64,000 bases of DNA from Vicinamibacterales bacterium (GTDB taxonomy: Bacteria > Acidobacteriota > Vicinamibacteria > Vicinamibacterales > Fen-181). The position numbers and the translations under genes are program-made. Below are positions 46,065 to 55,172 of this stretch, in pieces. Below the pieces are notes generated by a model. It was not told the origin of the DNA and ran no database searches. It saw nothing but the letters and a program-made list of their open reading frames with translations. The stretch lies in the NCBI GenBank assembly GCA_036504215.1, contig DASXVO010000005.1:62001-126000 (forward strand), given 5' to 3'. The first letter of the stretch is position 1; every line of letters begins with the position of its first letter.

Positions 46065-47282
46065 CTACTGACCGGTGTCCGAGACGGCGTCGAACGGCGG
46101 CAACGCGCACCGCGCCGGCCGATCGGTTCGATAGCCGAGCAGGTAGTCGGCCTGCATCAGCTTGTGAATCTCGCGCGTGCCCTCGTAGATCACGGCACCC
46201 TTGCAGTTGCGGTAGAACCGCCCGACCGGGTACTCGTCGGAGTAGCCGTTGGCGCCGTGGACCTGCACGGCGTCGCCCGCCGCGCGCTCCGAGGCCACCG
46301 TGGCGAACCACTTCGCCAGGCTCGTCTCGCGCGTGTTGCGGCGCCCGCGATTCTTCAGCCAGCCCGCGCGCAGCCAGAGCAGCCGGGCCGCCTGGTAGTC
46401 GGACTCCATCTGCGCGATCATCTCCTTGACCAGTTGGTGCTGGCCAATCTCCACACCAAACGTCGTCCGCTCCTTCGCGTACTTCACCGACGCATCGCGA
46501 CAGGCGCGCACGAGACCCGTGGCGCCAGCGGCCACCGTGTACCGGCCCTGGTCAAGAGCGAACATGGCGACCTTGAACCCGTCGCCCGGACGGCCCACGA
46601 CGTTCTCCTCGGGGACCTCGACATCGTCCATCTTGAAGAAGCCGGTGTTTCCCGCGAGGATTCCCCACTTCTCCTTCAACGTCCCGCTCGAGAACCCCGT
46701 GAACCCGCGTTCGAGGATGAAGGCGCTGATACCCGACGGGTCGCGGCGCTTCTTCTTCTCGAGATCCGACCAGGCGAACACCAGAAAGTTGTCCGCAACG
46801 TCCGCGAGCGAAATCCACATCTTCTCGCCCGAGAGGATGTACCGATCCCCCTTCCTGACGGCGACCGTCTGGATGCCGCGCGCGTCACTCCCGGCCGACG
46901 GCTCGGTCAGGCCGAACGTGGCGATCTTCTTCCCCTGCGCCTGGGGCACGAGATAGCGGCGCTTCTGGTCGTCGGTCCCCCACGACAGCAGCGTGAGACT
47001 GTTCAGGCCCACGTGGACCGAGAGGATGACGCGCAGCGACGTGTCGACGTACTCCAGCTCTTCGCTGGCCAGCCCCAGGCTGATGTAATCCGTGCCGCTG
47101 CCGCCGTCTTCCGCAGGGATCGAGACGCCGAGCAGGCCGAGATCGGCCATCTGCGACAAGATGAGGGGGTCGAAGCGATGCTGACGGTCGAGGTCGCGGA
47201 TGCGCGGCGCCACCTCGCGGGCACCCCATTCGCGCACCGACCGTTCCAGCAGGAGGTGATCCTCGTTGAGGTCGAAATCCAT
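46065..47282 (-). CDS. Acyl-CoA dehydrogenase
   Basis: A 405-residue FAD enzyme. GLTEPSAGSDARG and WISLADVADNF form the flavin site; E367 in the sequence IYEGTREIH is the catalytic base in the position typical of short/medium-chain and glutaryl-CoA type enzymes. VQVHGANGYSDEYPVGRFYR supports this. The substrate chain length is not clear. It lies 31 bases after the SAM hydrolase gene. Confidence 0.92.
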   Translation of the reverse strand: MDFDLNEDHLLLERSVREWGAREVAPRIRDLDRQHRFDPLILSQMADLGLLGVSIPAEDGGSGTDYISLGLASEELEYVDTSLRVILSVHVGLNSLTLLSWGTDDQKRRYLVPQAQGKKIATFGLTEPSAGSDARGIQTVAVRKGDRYILSGEKMWISLADVADNFLVFAWSDLEKKKRRDPSGISAFILERGFTGFSSGTLKEKWGILAGNTGFFKMDDVEVPEENVVGRPGDGFKVAMFALDQGRYTVAAGATGLVRACRDASVKYAKERTTFGVEIGQHQLVKEMIAQMESDYQAARLLWLRAGWLKNRGRRNTRETSLAKWFATVASERAAGDAVQVHGANGYSDEYPVGRFYRNCKGAVIYEGTREIHKLMQADYLLGYRTDRPARCALPPFDAVSDTGQ

Positions 47283-47313
47283 CGTGTCCTCGCCGCCGGC
47301 CCGCAGGCCGGCG

Positions 47314-48105
47314 CTACAAACGCCGCACCGTCACCTTCGTGCCACGCGTGAGCCCGAGCATCCCGGCCGCACTCGCGCTGTTGGCGGCAATCTCCAGACG
47401 GTCCGAACTCCCGAACAGGCCGCACACCTCAGCGGGGGCGATCTCCGCGTACGTCGTCACCAGGCGCGCGACGAGGTGGTCGCCCGCCTGGACCTCCAGC
47501 TTCTCGCCGGCCCGACCGAGCCGGTCGAACATGCGCCGGTCGATGTTCGTGATCGCGTTGCCGAACCGGTCGATACGCAGGACTTCCCCGCACACCCGAT
47601 CGTCGCTCAGATCTGCATCGGGAATGTCGAGGCGCACGAAGTCGGTGAGGCTGCGCCCGAGCGCGCGCAGGTCCGTCCCTTTTGCGAGCCATGCCGCCGC
47701 AGGCGCAAACCGATCACGCCCCTCGAACGTGTGACTGACCGTCGGTCTCGCGAAGCGCCGCTCGGTCAGCTCCACGACCCGCCGCGGCGATGATTCCTTG
47801 AACACCGCGGACAGGACGCCGTTGTCCGGCGCGACGAACCGGTAGTCGCCGGCCTCAGCCGCGATCGGTCGCCGGCTGGATCCGACTCCAGGATCGACGA
47901 CGATGAGGAAGACCGTGCCCGCGGGGAAGTACTTGTAGGAGGCCGCGAGTTCGAGCGCCGCCGTCGTCACATCGTGAGGGGGCACCTCGTGCGAGATGTC
48001 GACGAGCGTGGCGTCCGGGCAGATGCTGAGCACGACGCCCTTCATGGTGCCCGCGTAGTGGTCGCGAACGCCGAAATCGGTCAGCAGGGCGACAATGGGA
48101 CGCAT
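47314..48105 (-). CDS. S-adenosylmethionine hydrolase (DUF62 family)
   Basis: A 263-residue protein. IVALLTDFGVRDHYAGTMKG, DISHEVPPHDV and VVDPGVGSSRRPI are diagnostic for the SAM hydroxide adenosyltransferase (duf62) group, which uses water to split SAM into adenosine and methionine. The C-terminal beta domain is present (FGNAITNI). The physiological role of this family is unsettled. It lies 13 bases after the methyltransferase-like gene, an association worth noting as both would use SAM. Confidence 0.93.
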   Translation of the reverse strand: MRPIVALLTDFGVRDHYAGTMKGVVLSICPDATLVDISHEVPPHDVTTAALELAASYKYFPAGTVFLIVVDPGVGSSRRPIAAEAGDYRFVAPDNGVLSAVFKESSPRRVVELTERRFARPTVSHTFEGRDRFAPAAAWLAKGTDLRALGRSLTDFVRLDIPDADLSDDRVCGEVLRIDRFGNAITNIDRRMFDRLGRAGEKLEVQAGDHLVARLVTTYAEIAPAEVCGLFGSSDRLEIAANSASAAGMLGLTRGTKVTVRRL

Positions 48106-48118
48106 CGGCGTGTCCGCG

Positions 48119-48856
48119 CTAAGTCTTCGACAGGTACTCAGGTTTCCGGAAGAGGATCTCCCGAACGTTCGTGTGCAACAGGAAGGAATCCGACACCCTC
48201 AGCCGGTCGAACAGCCTGATGATGTCCCGGTTCTGCAGCACCGGCTGCCGCATGCGCGGCGTCGAGTACGGCCGGTGGCGCAGATTGCAGTCGTCGGCCA
48301 CGATGAACTTCGTGAACCGGGCCTCGGTTGGGTGCGCGGTCGCGAAGAAACCGAAGAGCGCCCCGTTCGGCGCGAGCACCCGCATCAACTGTTCCGCCAC
48401 GGCCAGTGCCGCCCTGTGATCGAGGAAGTCGAAGAGATCCCAGCAGAGCACCCCGTCGATGCTCTGGTCCTCCTGCGGAAACCGCGACTTGAGGAAGTCC
48501 GGAAACTCTCCAACGCGCTGGTCGCGCTGGAATCGATCGTAGTCGGCGAACACGTCTTCGATGTAGATCTTGCACCCGAGCTGCTCGCCAAAGAACTCGA
48601 TGTTCGAGCCCACCACGGGGCCGAGGTCGAGCAGCCGCGGCGCGGGACGCGAACGCAGGTAGGCGATGAGCTTCCTGAGGGCCTTGGTGGCAACGACGGT
48701 TTCCGGCTCGACACGCGGGGACTCCCCCACCACCCGATCCTCTTCCGAGGCACGGCGCGGGGCGAGACGGGACAGAAACCCCGGGACCTTCCCAGTTCCG
48801 GACAAAGGAGTTCCTCTGTTGGAGAGCACCAGCGCAGGCCCGGCCCCGCATTCCAC
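48119..48856 (-). CDS. Class I SAM-dependent methyltransferase-like protein
   Basis: A 245-residue protein, GTG start 48856. Residues about 70-200 match the methyltransferase fold: RLLDLGPVVGSNIEFFG (loop I is less glycine-rich than usual), DGVLCWDLFDFLDH and LAPNGALFGFF. The target is unknown. It follows the bactofilin gene by 39 bases. Confidence 0.78.
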   Translation of the reverse strand: MECGAGPALVLSNRGTPLSGTGKVPGFLSRLAPRRASEEDRVVGESPRVEPETVVATKALRKLIAYLRSRPAPRLLDLGPVVGSNIEFFGEQLGCKIYIEDVFADYDRFQRDQRVGEFPDFLKSRFPQEDQSIDGVLCWDLFDFLDHRAALAVAEQLMRVLAPNGALFGFFATAHPTEARFTKFIVADDCNLRHRPYSTPRMRQPVLQNRDIIRLFDRLRVSDSFLLHTNVREILFRKPEYLSKT

Positions 48857-48895
48857 GGGTGCCGGGCTGCCTATGGGGTTGTCGGGATCGACGCG

Positions 48896-49423
48896 CTACG
48901 CCTTTGGGCCCGCCGGCACCGCGGGCGGCACCGGCTTCTGCTCCGGTTTCGCCTCGGCCGGCTTCGCAGCTTCCTTCCGCTGCATGTCCACGCTGCCGCG
49001 GAAATGGGCTCCTTCCGCGATCGCGACGCGGGGGGCGATGATGTTGCCATCGACCGACCCATTGTCGCGAATGTCCACTTTCTCGCTCGCGCTGATATCG
49101 CCCGACACCTCACCCAGCACGACCACGGCCTTGGCGAAGATCGACGCCTTGATCCTGCCGTGCGGACCGATCGTGAGCACGTGCTCCTTGAGCTCGATCT
49201 TCCCCTCGACGTGTCCCTCGACCGTCAGGTCCTCACTGCCGTTCAACTCGCCCTTGATGACGACCGACTTGCCGATGTTCACCACGTCTCTTGTGTCCAT
49301 GTGGCGTCTGCTCTCAATCTCGGGCCCGTGCGCGGTCGTCACGCCGGGCGTTACTGGCGGCGTTGCAGGAACCGCCGTTTCACGGCCGCCGGTGGGCCGC
49401 ACGTTGTCGTCACGCTTCCACAT
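48896..49423 (-). CDS. Bactofilin (polymer-forming cytoskeletal protein)
   Basis: A 175-residue protein. A central beta-helix (residues about 48-145) has the regular pattern VVIKGELNGSEDLTVEGHVEG and later GEVSGDISASEKVDI. The flanks are disordered, the C-terminal one rich in Lys, Pro, Ala and Glu. Bactofilins form filaments that place cell-shape and envelope proteins. GGAGG precedes ATG 49423, and a good promoter lies about 100 bases upstream. Confidence 0.94.
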   Translation of the reverse strand: MWKRDDNVRPTGGRETAVPATPPVTPGVTTAHGPEIESRRHMDTRDVVNIGKSVVIKGELNGSEDLTVEGHVEGKIELKEHVLTIGPHGRIKASIFAKAVVVLGEVSGDISASEKVDIRDNGSVDGNIIAPRVAIAEGAHFRGSVDMQRKEAAKPAEAKPEQKPVPPAVPAGPKA

Positions 49424-49522
49424 GATAAACCTCCGACCTCCCGGTCGAACTGCCCTGCCTGATTGACGTACGGGCGCCCGGCTCGGCAGTCAATCGAGTG
49501 CTGATGGAGTAAAGGCTTGGCC

Positions 49523-49552
49523 AGTATATGGGACGGGATCTTGGATTGTCTA
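49523..49552 (-). promoter_or_regulatory. Sigma70-type promoter of the bactofilin gene
   Basis: Minus strand: TAGACA (49552-49547), an 18-base spacer and TATACT (49528-49523). Transcription would start near 49516, giving a leader of about 93 bases before ATG 49423. The run of minus-strand genes to 44985 could follow from it. Confidence 0.6.
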
Positions 49553-49562
49553 GTCCCCTTTT

Positions 49563-49592
49563 ATTCCCGTTGTTTAGCGGGAATGCTATGAT
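49563..49592 (+). promoter_or_regulatory. Inverted repeat next to a -10 box before the cysteine desulfurase gene
   Basis: ATTCCCG (49563-49569) and CGGGAAT (49578-49584) form a perfect dyad with an eight-base centre. TATGAT (49587-49592) follows as a possible -10 box; the matching -35 region is poor (TTCCCG). A dyad overlying a weak promoter would suit control by a DNA-binding protein, but the regulator is unknown. Confidence 0.35.
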
Positions 49593-49675
49593 CGCAGACG
49601 GGCTCGAATCTCGACCGGATCACTGTCGTCCGAGCCTGCCGGAGCGCCCGTTCGCCGCCGCCGACCGACCGCCCG

Positions 49676-50860
49676 ATGCGACCCATGACCACCCGGATTT
49701 ACCTCGATTGGAACGCCACCACACCGCCGGCCCGGGAGGTCGTCGCAGCCGTCGCGGACACCCTTGCCGAAGAATATGGCAATGCCTCCAGCATCCACTC
49801 GTTTGGCCAGCGAGCGAAGGCCGCCGTGGACGGGGCACGAACGGCCGTCGCCACCCTCGTCGGTGCGGAGCCTGGCGATGTGGTGTTCACGTCGGGAGGG
49901 ACCGAGGCCGACAACCTGGCCGTCCGCGGCGTGATGGATGCGGTTGCCGGATCGGCTCGGACGCGCCTGATCGTCAGCGCGGTCGAGCACGAGGCCGTGT
50001 TGAATACGGCCAAGGCCCTGGCTCACCGGGGCGTCCCCGTCACGATCCTTCCGGTTGACGCGAACGGCCTCGCGACCGTGGACGCGCTGTCGGCGGCGAT
50101 CGCCGACGATGTGGCGCTCGTCTCGGTGATGCTGGCGAACAACGAGACGGGCGTCGTCGAGCCCGTGGCCGACCTCGCCCGGGTGGCGCACGCGCACGGC
50201 GCGTTGTTCCACACCGACGCGGTCCAGGCGGCCGGCAAGATCCCGGTGAACGTTCGGTCGCTTGGCATCGACCTGTTGTCCCTCGCGGCGCACAAGCTCG
50301 GCGGGCCCAAGGGCGCGGGCGCCTTGTGGATACGCCGCGGCACGAAGCTCCTTTCCCCCGTCACGGGCGGGCGCCAGGAACGGAACCGGCGCGCCGGCAC
50401 GGAGGACGTGCCCGCACTCGTCGGATTCGGCGTGGCGGCTCGCCTGGCCCACGAGCATGGCCGCGAGTCGGCGCGCCAGATGGCCGCGCTCCGGGACAGC
50501 CTCGAGGCCGGCATCCTGCGCGACGTTCCGAGAACACAGGTCAACGGCGCGGGCGCAGCACGTGTCCCGAATACGACCAACATCGCGTTCGACGGAATCG
50601 AGGCGGAATCGCTGCTGATCGCGCTCGACCTCGACGGCCTCGCCGTCTCGACCGGCTCGGCGTGTTCCTCGGGAACACTCGAGCCGTCGCACGTGCTGCG
50701 CGCGATGGGCCTGCCCCACCGGCGGGTCCAGAGCTCGATTCGTTTCAGTGTCGGGCCGACAACGACCGCGGACGAGATTCGCCGCACGCTCGAGATCGTC
50801 CCGAGAGTCGTCGAACGCCTGCGGCAGATCGGACGGCGCGACGGCGCTGGGCGCACGTAG
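49676..50860 (+). CDS. Cysteine desulfurase (IscS/NifS type)
   Basis: A 394-residue PLP enzyme taking sulfur from cysteine. K207 in [12 protein letters not shown] binds PLP; C330 in the loop STGSACSSG accepts the persulfide; [22 protein letters not shown] and [10 protein letters not shown] are also conserved. The first ATG (49676) or the one at 49685 could be used. The mnmA gene 23 bases downstream indicates sulfur delivery to tRNA; no iscU or other Fe-S scaffold gene is adjacent. Confidence 0.95.
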   Translation: MRPMTTRIYLDWNATTPPAREVVAAVADTLAEEYGNASSIHSFGQRAKAAVDGARTAVATLVGAEPGDVVFTSGGTEADNLAVRGVMDAVAGSARTRLIVSAVEHEAVLNTAKALAHRGVPVTILPVDANGLATVDALSAAIADDVALVSVMLANNETGVVEPVADLARVAHAHGALFHTDAVQAAGKIPVNVRSLGIDLLSLAAHKLGGPKGAGALWIRRGTKLLSPVTGGRQERNRRAGTEDVPALVGFGVAARLAHEHGRESARQMAALRDSLEAGILRDVPRTQVNGAGAARVPNTTNIAFDGIEAESLLIALDLDGLAVSTGSACSSGTLEPSHVLRAMGLPHRRVQSSIRFSVGPTTTADEIRRTLEIVPRVVERLRQIGRRDGAGRT

Positions 50861-50883
50861 CACGTCGCACTTGGCACTTCCTT

Positions 50884-51990
50884 ATGTCTCGCATCGTCGT
50901 CGCCATGTCGGGCGGCGTGGACTCGTCGGTGGCCGCGGCGCTCCTGCAGCAGCAGGGCCACGAGGTCATCGGTGTGTCGATGCAGCTCTACGACCAGCGC
51001 GACGGCGAGACGACGTTCGGCTCGTGCTGCACGCTCGACGACCTGCACGATGCCCGCCGCGTGGCGGCCACGCTCGGCATCCCGCACTACATCGTCAACC
51101 TGGAGCAGCAGTTCGAGCAGACCGTCATCTCGAACTTCGTCTCGGAGTATCTCTCCGGGCGCACGCCACTCCCCTGCGCTCACTGCAACAGCGCGCTGAA
51201 GTTCGCCGAACTACTGGACCGGGCAGCGGCGTTCGGCGCACGGTCCGTGGCGACCGGCCACTACGCGCGCGTCGTCCAGGATGCCGGCTCGGGGCTGTGG
51301 CGGCTGCTGCGCGGAGTGGACCCGACCAAGGACCAGGCCTATTTTCTGTTCTCTCTCACGCAGGCGCAGCTGGCGCACGCCATCTTTCCGCTGGGAGGCA
51401 TGCGCAAGGACGCCGTGCGCGAACTGGCACGCGGATTCGGCTTGCGCGTCGCCGACAAGAAGGACAGTCAGGAGATCTGCTTCGTCGCGAACAACGACTA
51501 CGCGGCGGTTGTCGAGCGCCGGGCCGGCGCGATCGCCAGCGGCGACATCGTCGACGCCAACGGCCGGGTGCTCGGTCGTCACGAGGGCATCCACCATTTC
51601 ACGATCGGCCAGCGGAAGGGATTGGGCATCGCGGCCCCCGCGCCGCTCTACGTCACGGGCATCGACGCGTTGCGCGCAACGGTGACGGTCGGCCCGAAAC
51701 GCGATCTCGAGCGGACACGGCTGACGGCGTCTGGTGTGAGCTGGATGTCCGGAACTGCTCCGTCGACCCCGGTGGAGGCGGCCGCGCAGATCCGTTACCG
51801 GCACCCGGCCGCACCCGCCTCGATCATCGCCCTCGACGGCGCGCGCGCGGCCGTCGAGTTCGACGCGCCTCAGCCCGCGATCACGCCAGGCCAGGCGGTG
51901 GTCTTCTACGACGGGGACGAGGTGCTGGGAGGCGGATGGATCGACGGGGGGGGGGCACAACAAGGAGGAAGGATGAAGGAGGAAGGATGA
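50884..51990 (+). CDS. mnmA: tRNA-specific 2-thiouridylase MnmA
   Basis: A 368-residue enzyme that makes 2-thiouridine at tRNA position 34. The ATP-binding PP-loop is SGGVDSS (9-15). The catalytic cysteines are C101 (in PCAHCNS) and C199 (EICFV). The C-terminal beta-barrel ends in LGGGWI. A run of ten G at 51946-51955 follows, adding a tail of about 12 residues ([10 protein letters not shown]); slippage there would change only the tail. It is preceded by the cysteine desulfurase, its sulfur donor. Confidence 0.95.
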   Translation: MSRIVVAMSGGVDSSVAAALLQQQGHEVIGVSMQLYDQRDGETTFGSCCTLDDLHDARRVAATLGIPHYIVNLEQQFEQTVISNFVSEYLSGRTPLPCAHCNSALKFAELLDRAAAFGARSVATGHYARVVQDAGSGLWRLLRGVDPTKDQAYFLFSLTQAQLAHAIFPLGGMRKDAVRELARGFGLRVADKKDSQEICFVANNDYAAVVERRAGAIASGDIVDANGRVLGRHEGIHHFTIGQRKGLGIAAPAPLYVTGIDALRATVTVGPKRDLERTRLTASGVSWMSGTAPSTPVEAAAQIRYRHPAAPASIIALDGARAAVEFDAPQPAITPGQAVVFYDGDEVLGGGWIDGGGAQQGGRMKEEG

Positions 51991-52050
51991 AGGAGGAAGG
52001 CGGAAGGACGGAGAGAGAGGAAGCAGGAAGGATGAAGGCGGAAGGACGAG
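51962..52050. repeat. Purine-rich GGAAGGA repeat tract
   Basis: An almost pure A/G tract made of GGAGGAAGGATGAA and shorter variants runs from the end of mnmA. It resembles the tract at 9639-9690, so it may be a dispersed low-complexity family in this genome. It lies in the gap between mnmA and trxB (convergent). Confidence 0.75.
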
Positions 52051-52137
52051 AACGGGATGACGCGGACAAAGGGACGACGGCAGGCAGGGCGGGACGGACT
52101 GTCGTCGACTGCCCTGCCTCCACCTCCGGTGTCCGTC

Positions 52138-53112
52138 CTACTTTCCGACCGATGCCGCCGCTGCGCCAGTCTCCTGCGCGTCCTCCGGCAAGTTCTCGAT
52201 GAAGTGCTCTGCGTCGAGCGCGGCCATGCAGCCGGAACCGGCGGCCGTGATCGCTTGCCGATAGACGTGGTCCTGAACGTCGCCGCACGCGAACACGCCC
52301 GGCACGCTGGTGTGCGTGCCCTCGTGGGTGAGGAGATAACCGTTCGCGTCCATCGCCAACTGATCGACGAACAGTGACGTATTCGGCGTGTGGCCGATGG
52401 CGACAAAGAGGCCGTCGAGCGGCAGTTCGCTCCGGTCGCCCGTCACCGTGTCACGCAGCACCACGCCAGTCATCCGCCCCTGCTCGACGTCCCTGACCTC
52501 CTCCACCACCGAGTTCCACCGGAACTCGATCTTCGGGTTGGCGGCGGCCTTGTCGCGCATGATCTTCGAGCCGCGCAACTCGTGGCGCCGATGGATCAAC
52601 GTCACGCGCGATGCGAACTTCGTGAGGAAGATCGCCTCCTCGAGCGCCGAATCGCCACCGCCCACAACGGCTATCGCCTTGTTGCGAAAGAAGAACCCGT
52701 CGCAGGTCGCGCACGTGGACACACCGTGTCCCATCAGCCGGCGTTCCGAGGGCAGCCCGAGAAGTCGGGCCGACGCCCCGGTGGCGACGATGACCGCACG
52801 GGCGGTGAAGGCCGCGTCGGTCGTGCGCACGGTGAAGGGTCGTCTCGAGAAGTCAACCGACTCGACGTGGCCCTCGATGATCTCGGTGCCGAACCGCTCG
52901 GCCTGCGCGCGCATCGCTCCCATGAGTTCCGGCCCCATGATGCCGTCGCTGAACCCAGGGAAATTCTCGACGGTCGTCGTGATCATCAACTGGCCGCCGG
53001 CCTCCCGGCCCTCGATGAGCAGCGGACGCAGGTTCGCACGGGCCGAGTACACCGCCGCCGTCAATCCTGCCGGTCCCGATCCGATAATGATGACGTTTCG
53101 AGGCTCGTTCAT
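52138..53112 (-). CDS. trxB: Thioredoxin reductase
   Basis: A 324-residue FAD/NADPH enzyme. The FAD loop is [16 protein letters not shown]; the redox pair is C134-AT-C137 (CATCDG); the NADPH site is [12 protein letters not shown]; and the C-terminal FAD motif is VFACGDVQD. It reduces thioredoxin, whose gene lies three bases upstream in the same operon. Confidence 0.96.
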   Translation of the reverse strand: MNEPRNVIIIGSGPAGLTAAVYSARANLRPLLIEGREAGGQLMITTTVENFPGFSDGIMGPELMGAMRAQAERFGTEIIEGHVESVDFSRRPFTVRTTDAAFTARAVIVATGASARLLGLPSERRLMGHGVSTCATCDGFFFRNKAIAVVGGGDSALEEAIFLTKFASRVTLIHRRHELRGSKIMRDKAAANPKIEFRWNSVVEEVRDVEQGRMTGVVLRDTVTGDRSELPLDGLFVAIGHTPNTSLFVDQLAMDANGYLLTHEGTHTSVPGVFACGDVQDHVYRQAITAAGSGCMAALDAEHFIENLPEDAQETGAAAASVGK

Positions 53113-53115
53113 AGA

Positions 53116-53445
53116 TTACACGTGGCGTTCGACCATCTTCTTGATGGTGTCCTTGTCCACGGCACCGACGATGGTGTCGACCATCTCGCCGCCCTTGAAG
53201 ATCATGAGTGTCGGGATGCCGCGGATGCCCAGGCGCATCGGCACCTCCGAGTTCTCGTCCACGTTCATCTTCGCCACCGTGAGGCGGCCTGCAAAGTCGT
53301 TGGCCAGCTGATCCACCGTGGGAGCGATGCGCTTGCACGGCATGCACCACTCCGCCCAGAAATCGATGAGGACTGGCGTGGCGGACTTCACGACGGACTG
53401 CTCGAACGTTGAATCGGTGACGGTCTGGATGATATCGGATGCCAT
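53116..53445 (-). CDS. trxA: Thioredoxin with a WCMPC active site
   Basis: A 109-residue protein with a complete thioredoxin fold: LIDFWAEW-C34-M35-P36-C37, the later cis-Pro RGIPTLMIF and the Lys of NVDEN. The active site is CMPC rather than the normal CGPC. Changing the Gly is expected to alter the redox potential. It is probably the partner of the adjacent trxB. Confidence 0.94.
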   Translation of the reverse strand: MASDIIQTVTDSTFEQSVVKSATPVLIDFWAEWCMPCKRIAPTVDQLANDFAGRLTVAKMNVDENSEVPMRLGIRGIPTLMIFKGGEMVDTIVGAVDKDTIKKMVERHV

Positions 53446-53526
53446 CGGTGCTCCCTCTGGGACCGCGCGTCGCGGCCGGCTCGGTTTCGTGTCTATTGAC
53501 TGGATTCAGGACGGCTCGATCTGGTT

Positions 53527-54990
53527 TCAGTCCTGTTTCCTGGCCCGGATCGCACGCTCGTACACTTTGACGTACTCGGCGGCCGATACGTCCCAGGAAT
53601 GGTCCTGGGCCATGCCCGCCATCTGAAGCGTCCGCCACACTTTCGGCTTCTTGAACACGCTCAGCGCCCTCTCCAGGCACGTCAGCAGGGCTTCTGCCGA
53701 GTAGTCACGAAACTTGAATCCCGTGCCGGAGTTCGTTCTCGCGTTCCAGTTGTCGATCGTATCATCGAGGCCGCCGGTTGCGCGCACGACCGGCACCGTC
53801 CCGTAGCGCAAGCTGTACATCTGGTTCAGACCGCAGGGTTCGAAGCGGGACGGCATCAGGAACATGTCCGCCCCGGCTTCGATCAGGTGCGCCAGCGACT
53901 CGTCGAACCCGATGGTGGCGGCAATCCGGTCCGGGTGGCGCGCCGCCAGCGATCGCCAAAGTTCCTCGTAGCGAGGCTCGCCGCTGCCGAGCAGCACGAA
54001 GGTGGCGTCGAGTTCGGGCAGGCAATCGGCTATCTCGGCCAGCAGGTCGAAGCCCTTCTGATCGACCATCCGCGATACCAGCCCGACAATCGGCCGCTTG
54101 CTCGTGCCCGGCGTCGCCGGCAGACCGCAGCGCTCGAGCAGCGCCAGACGCGACTTCTGTTTGCCCACCAGCGTGTCCCGGTCGTACGGCGACGGAAGGA
54201 ACCGATCGCGCGCCGGATTCCATGCCTCCACGTCGATGCCGTTCAGGATTCCGCACAACTGCTTGCTGCGACGACGCAGGATCCCGTCGAAACCAAACCC
54301 GAACTCCGGCGTCTGGATCTCCCGGGCGTAGCGCCGGCTGACCGTGGTGACGACGTCGCTGAAATTGATGCCGCCCTTCAGGAAGCTGAGCTTTCCCCAA
54401 TACTCGAGGCCGTCGATCCCGAACAGCTCCCACGCCAGGCCGAGCGCCGGCATCCAAACGGGCAGGAACAGCCCCTGGTAGGCGAGGTTGTGGATCGTGA
54501 ACACCGACGCGACGCCACCGAGTGCAGGGTGGTTGGCAAAGAGCGTCCGGAGGTACACGGGTGCGAGGCCCGCCTGCCAGTCGTGGGCGTGCACGACGTG
54601 CGGGCGGAAACCGCTCCTGGCGGCGAACTCGAGCGCGGCCCGCGCGAGCAGCGCGAACCGGGTGGCGTTGTCGGGATAGTCCTCGTTCCCGACACCGTAG
54701 AGATCCGGACGGTCGTAGAGTTCGGGACAGTCGATCAGGACCGCGCGAGCTCCATCCGCGAGCTGGTGCGCCACGAATGCGGTGTCCACCGTCCGGCCAG
54801 CGACGGTCAACGGGATCCGGTCGACGACTTCACCGCCCGCCCCCGCCGCGTAGCGGGGCACCACCAGGTCCACGCGGTGCCCGAGGCGCGCCAGCGCCAG
54901 CGGGAGCCCACCGGCGACATCACCCAGGCCGCCGGTCTTCGAGAACGGGACAGCCTCCGACGCAATCATCAGGATGTTTCGTGGCGGCAT
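53527..54990 (-). CDS. glgA: Glycogen synthase (ADP-glucose, GT5)
   Basis: A 487-residue enzyme extending alpha-1,4-glucan from ADP-glucose. KTGGLGDV (18-25) binds the donor phosphate, HVVHAHDWQ and VFTIHNLAYQGLF are typical, and the C-terminal half carries LVSRMVDQKGFDLL and PSRFEPCGLNQMYS. Length fits bacterial GlgA (about 480). No other glycogen gene is in the window. Confidence 0.95.
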   Translation of the reverse strand: MPPRNILMIASEAVPFSKTGGLGDVAGGLPLALARLGHRVDLVVPRYAAGAGGEVVDRIPLTVAGRTVDTAFVAHQLADGARAVLIDCPELYDRPDLYGVGNEDYPDNATRFALLARAALEFAARSGFRPHVVHAHDWQAGLAPVYLRTLFANHPALGGVASVFTIHNLAYQGLFLPVWMPALGLAWELFGIDGLEYWGKLSFLKGGINFSDVVTTVSRRYAREIQTPEFGFGFDGILRRRSKQLCGILNGIDVEAWNPARDRFLPSPYDRDTLVGKQKSRLALLERCGLPATPGTSKRPIVGLVSRMVDQKGFDLLAEIADCLPELDATFVLLGSGEPRYEELWRSLAARHPDRIAATIGFDESLAHLIEAGADMFLMPSRFEPCGLNQMYSLRYGTVPVVRATGGLDDTIDNWNARTNSGTGFKFRDYSAEALLTCLERALSVFKKPKVWRTLQMAGMAQDHSWDVSAAEYVKVYERAIRARKQD

Positions 54991-55172
54991 GGCACCTCGT
55001 TTCGATCGCAGACCAGTTTACACGCCAGCTCGAGAATAGACCACGAAGGCGACATTCTCACGCAGAGGCCGCATGGATCGCAGAGACACGCCTTGCACGC
55101 GTCTGTGCCCCGCCTTCCCCCCTGACCACCTTCTTCCGGGCCTCCACGGGCTCTGCGAGCTGTGGGTAGAAA
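54991..55172. other. Intergenic region between glgA and the pseudouridine synthase
   Basis: 182 bases without a gene. It contains CACGCAGAGGCCGC and CGCAGAGACACGCC, two related short blocks of the kind often scattered in intergenic DNA. No promoter or hairpin stood out. Confidence 0.4.
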
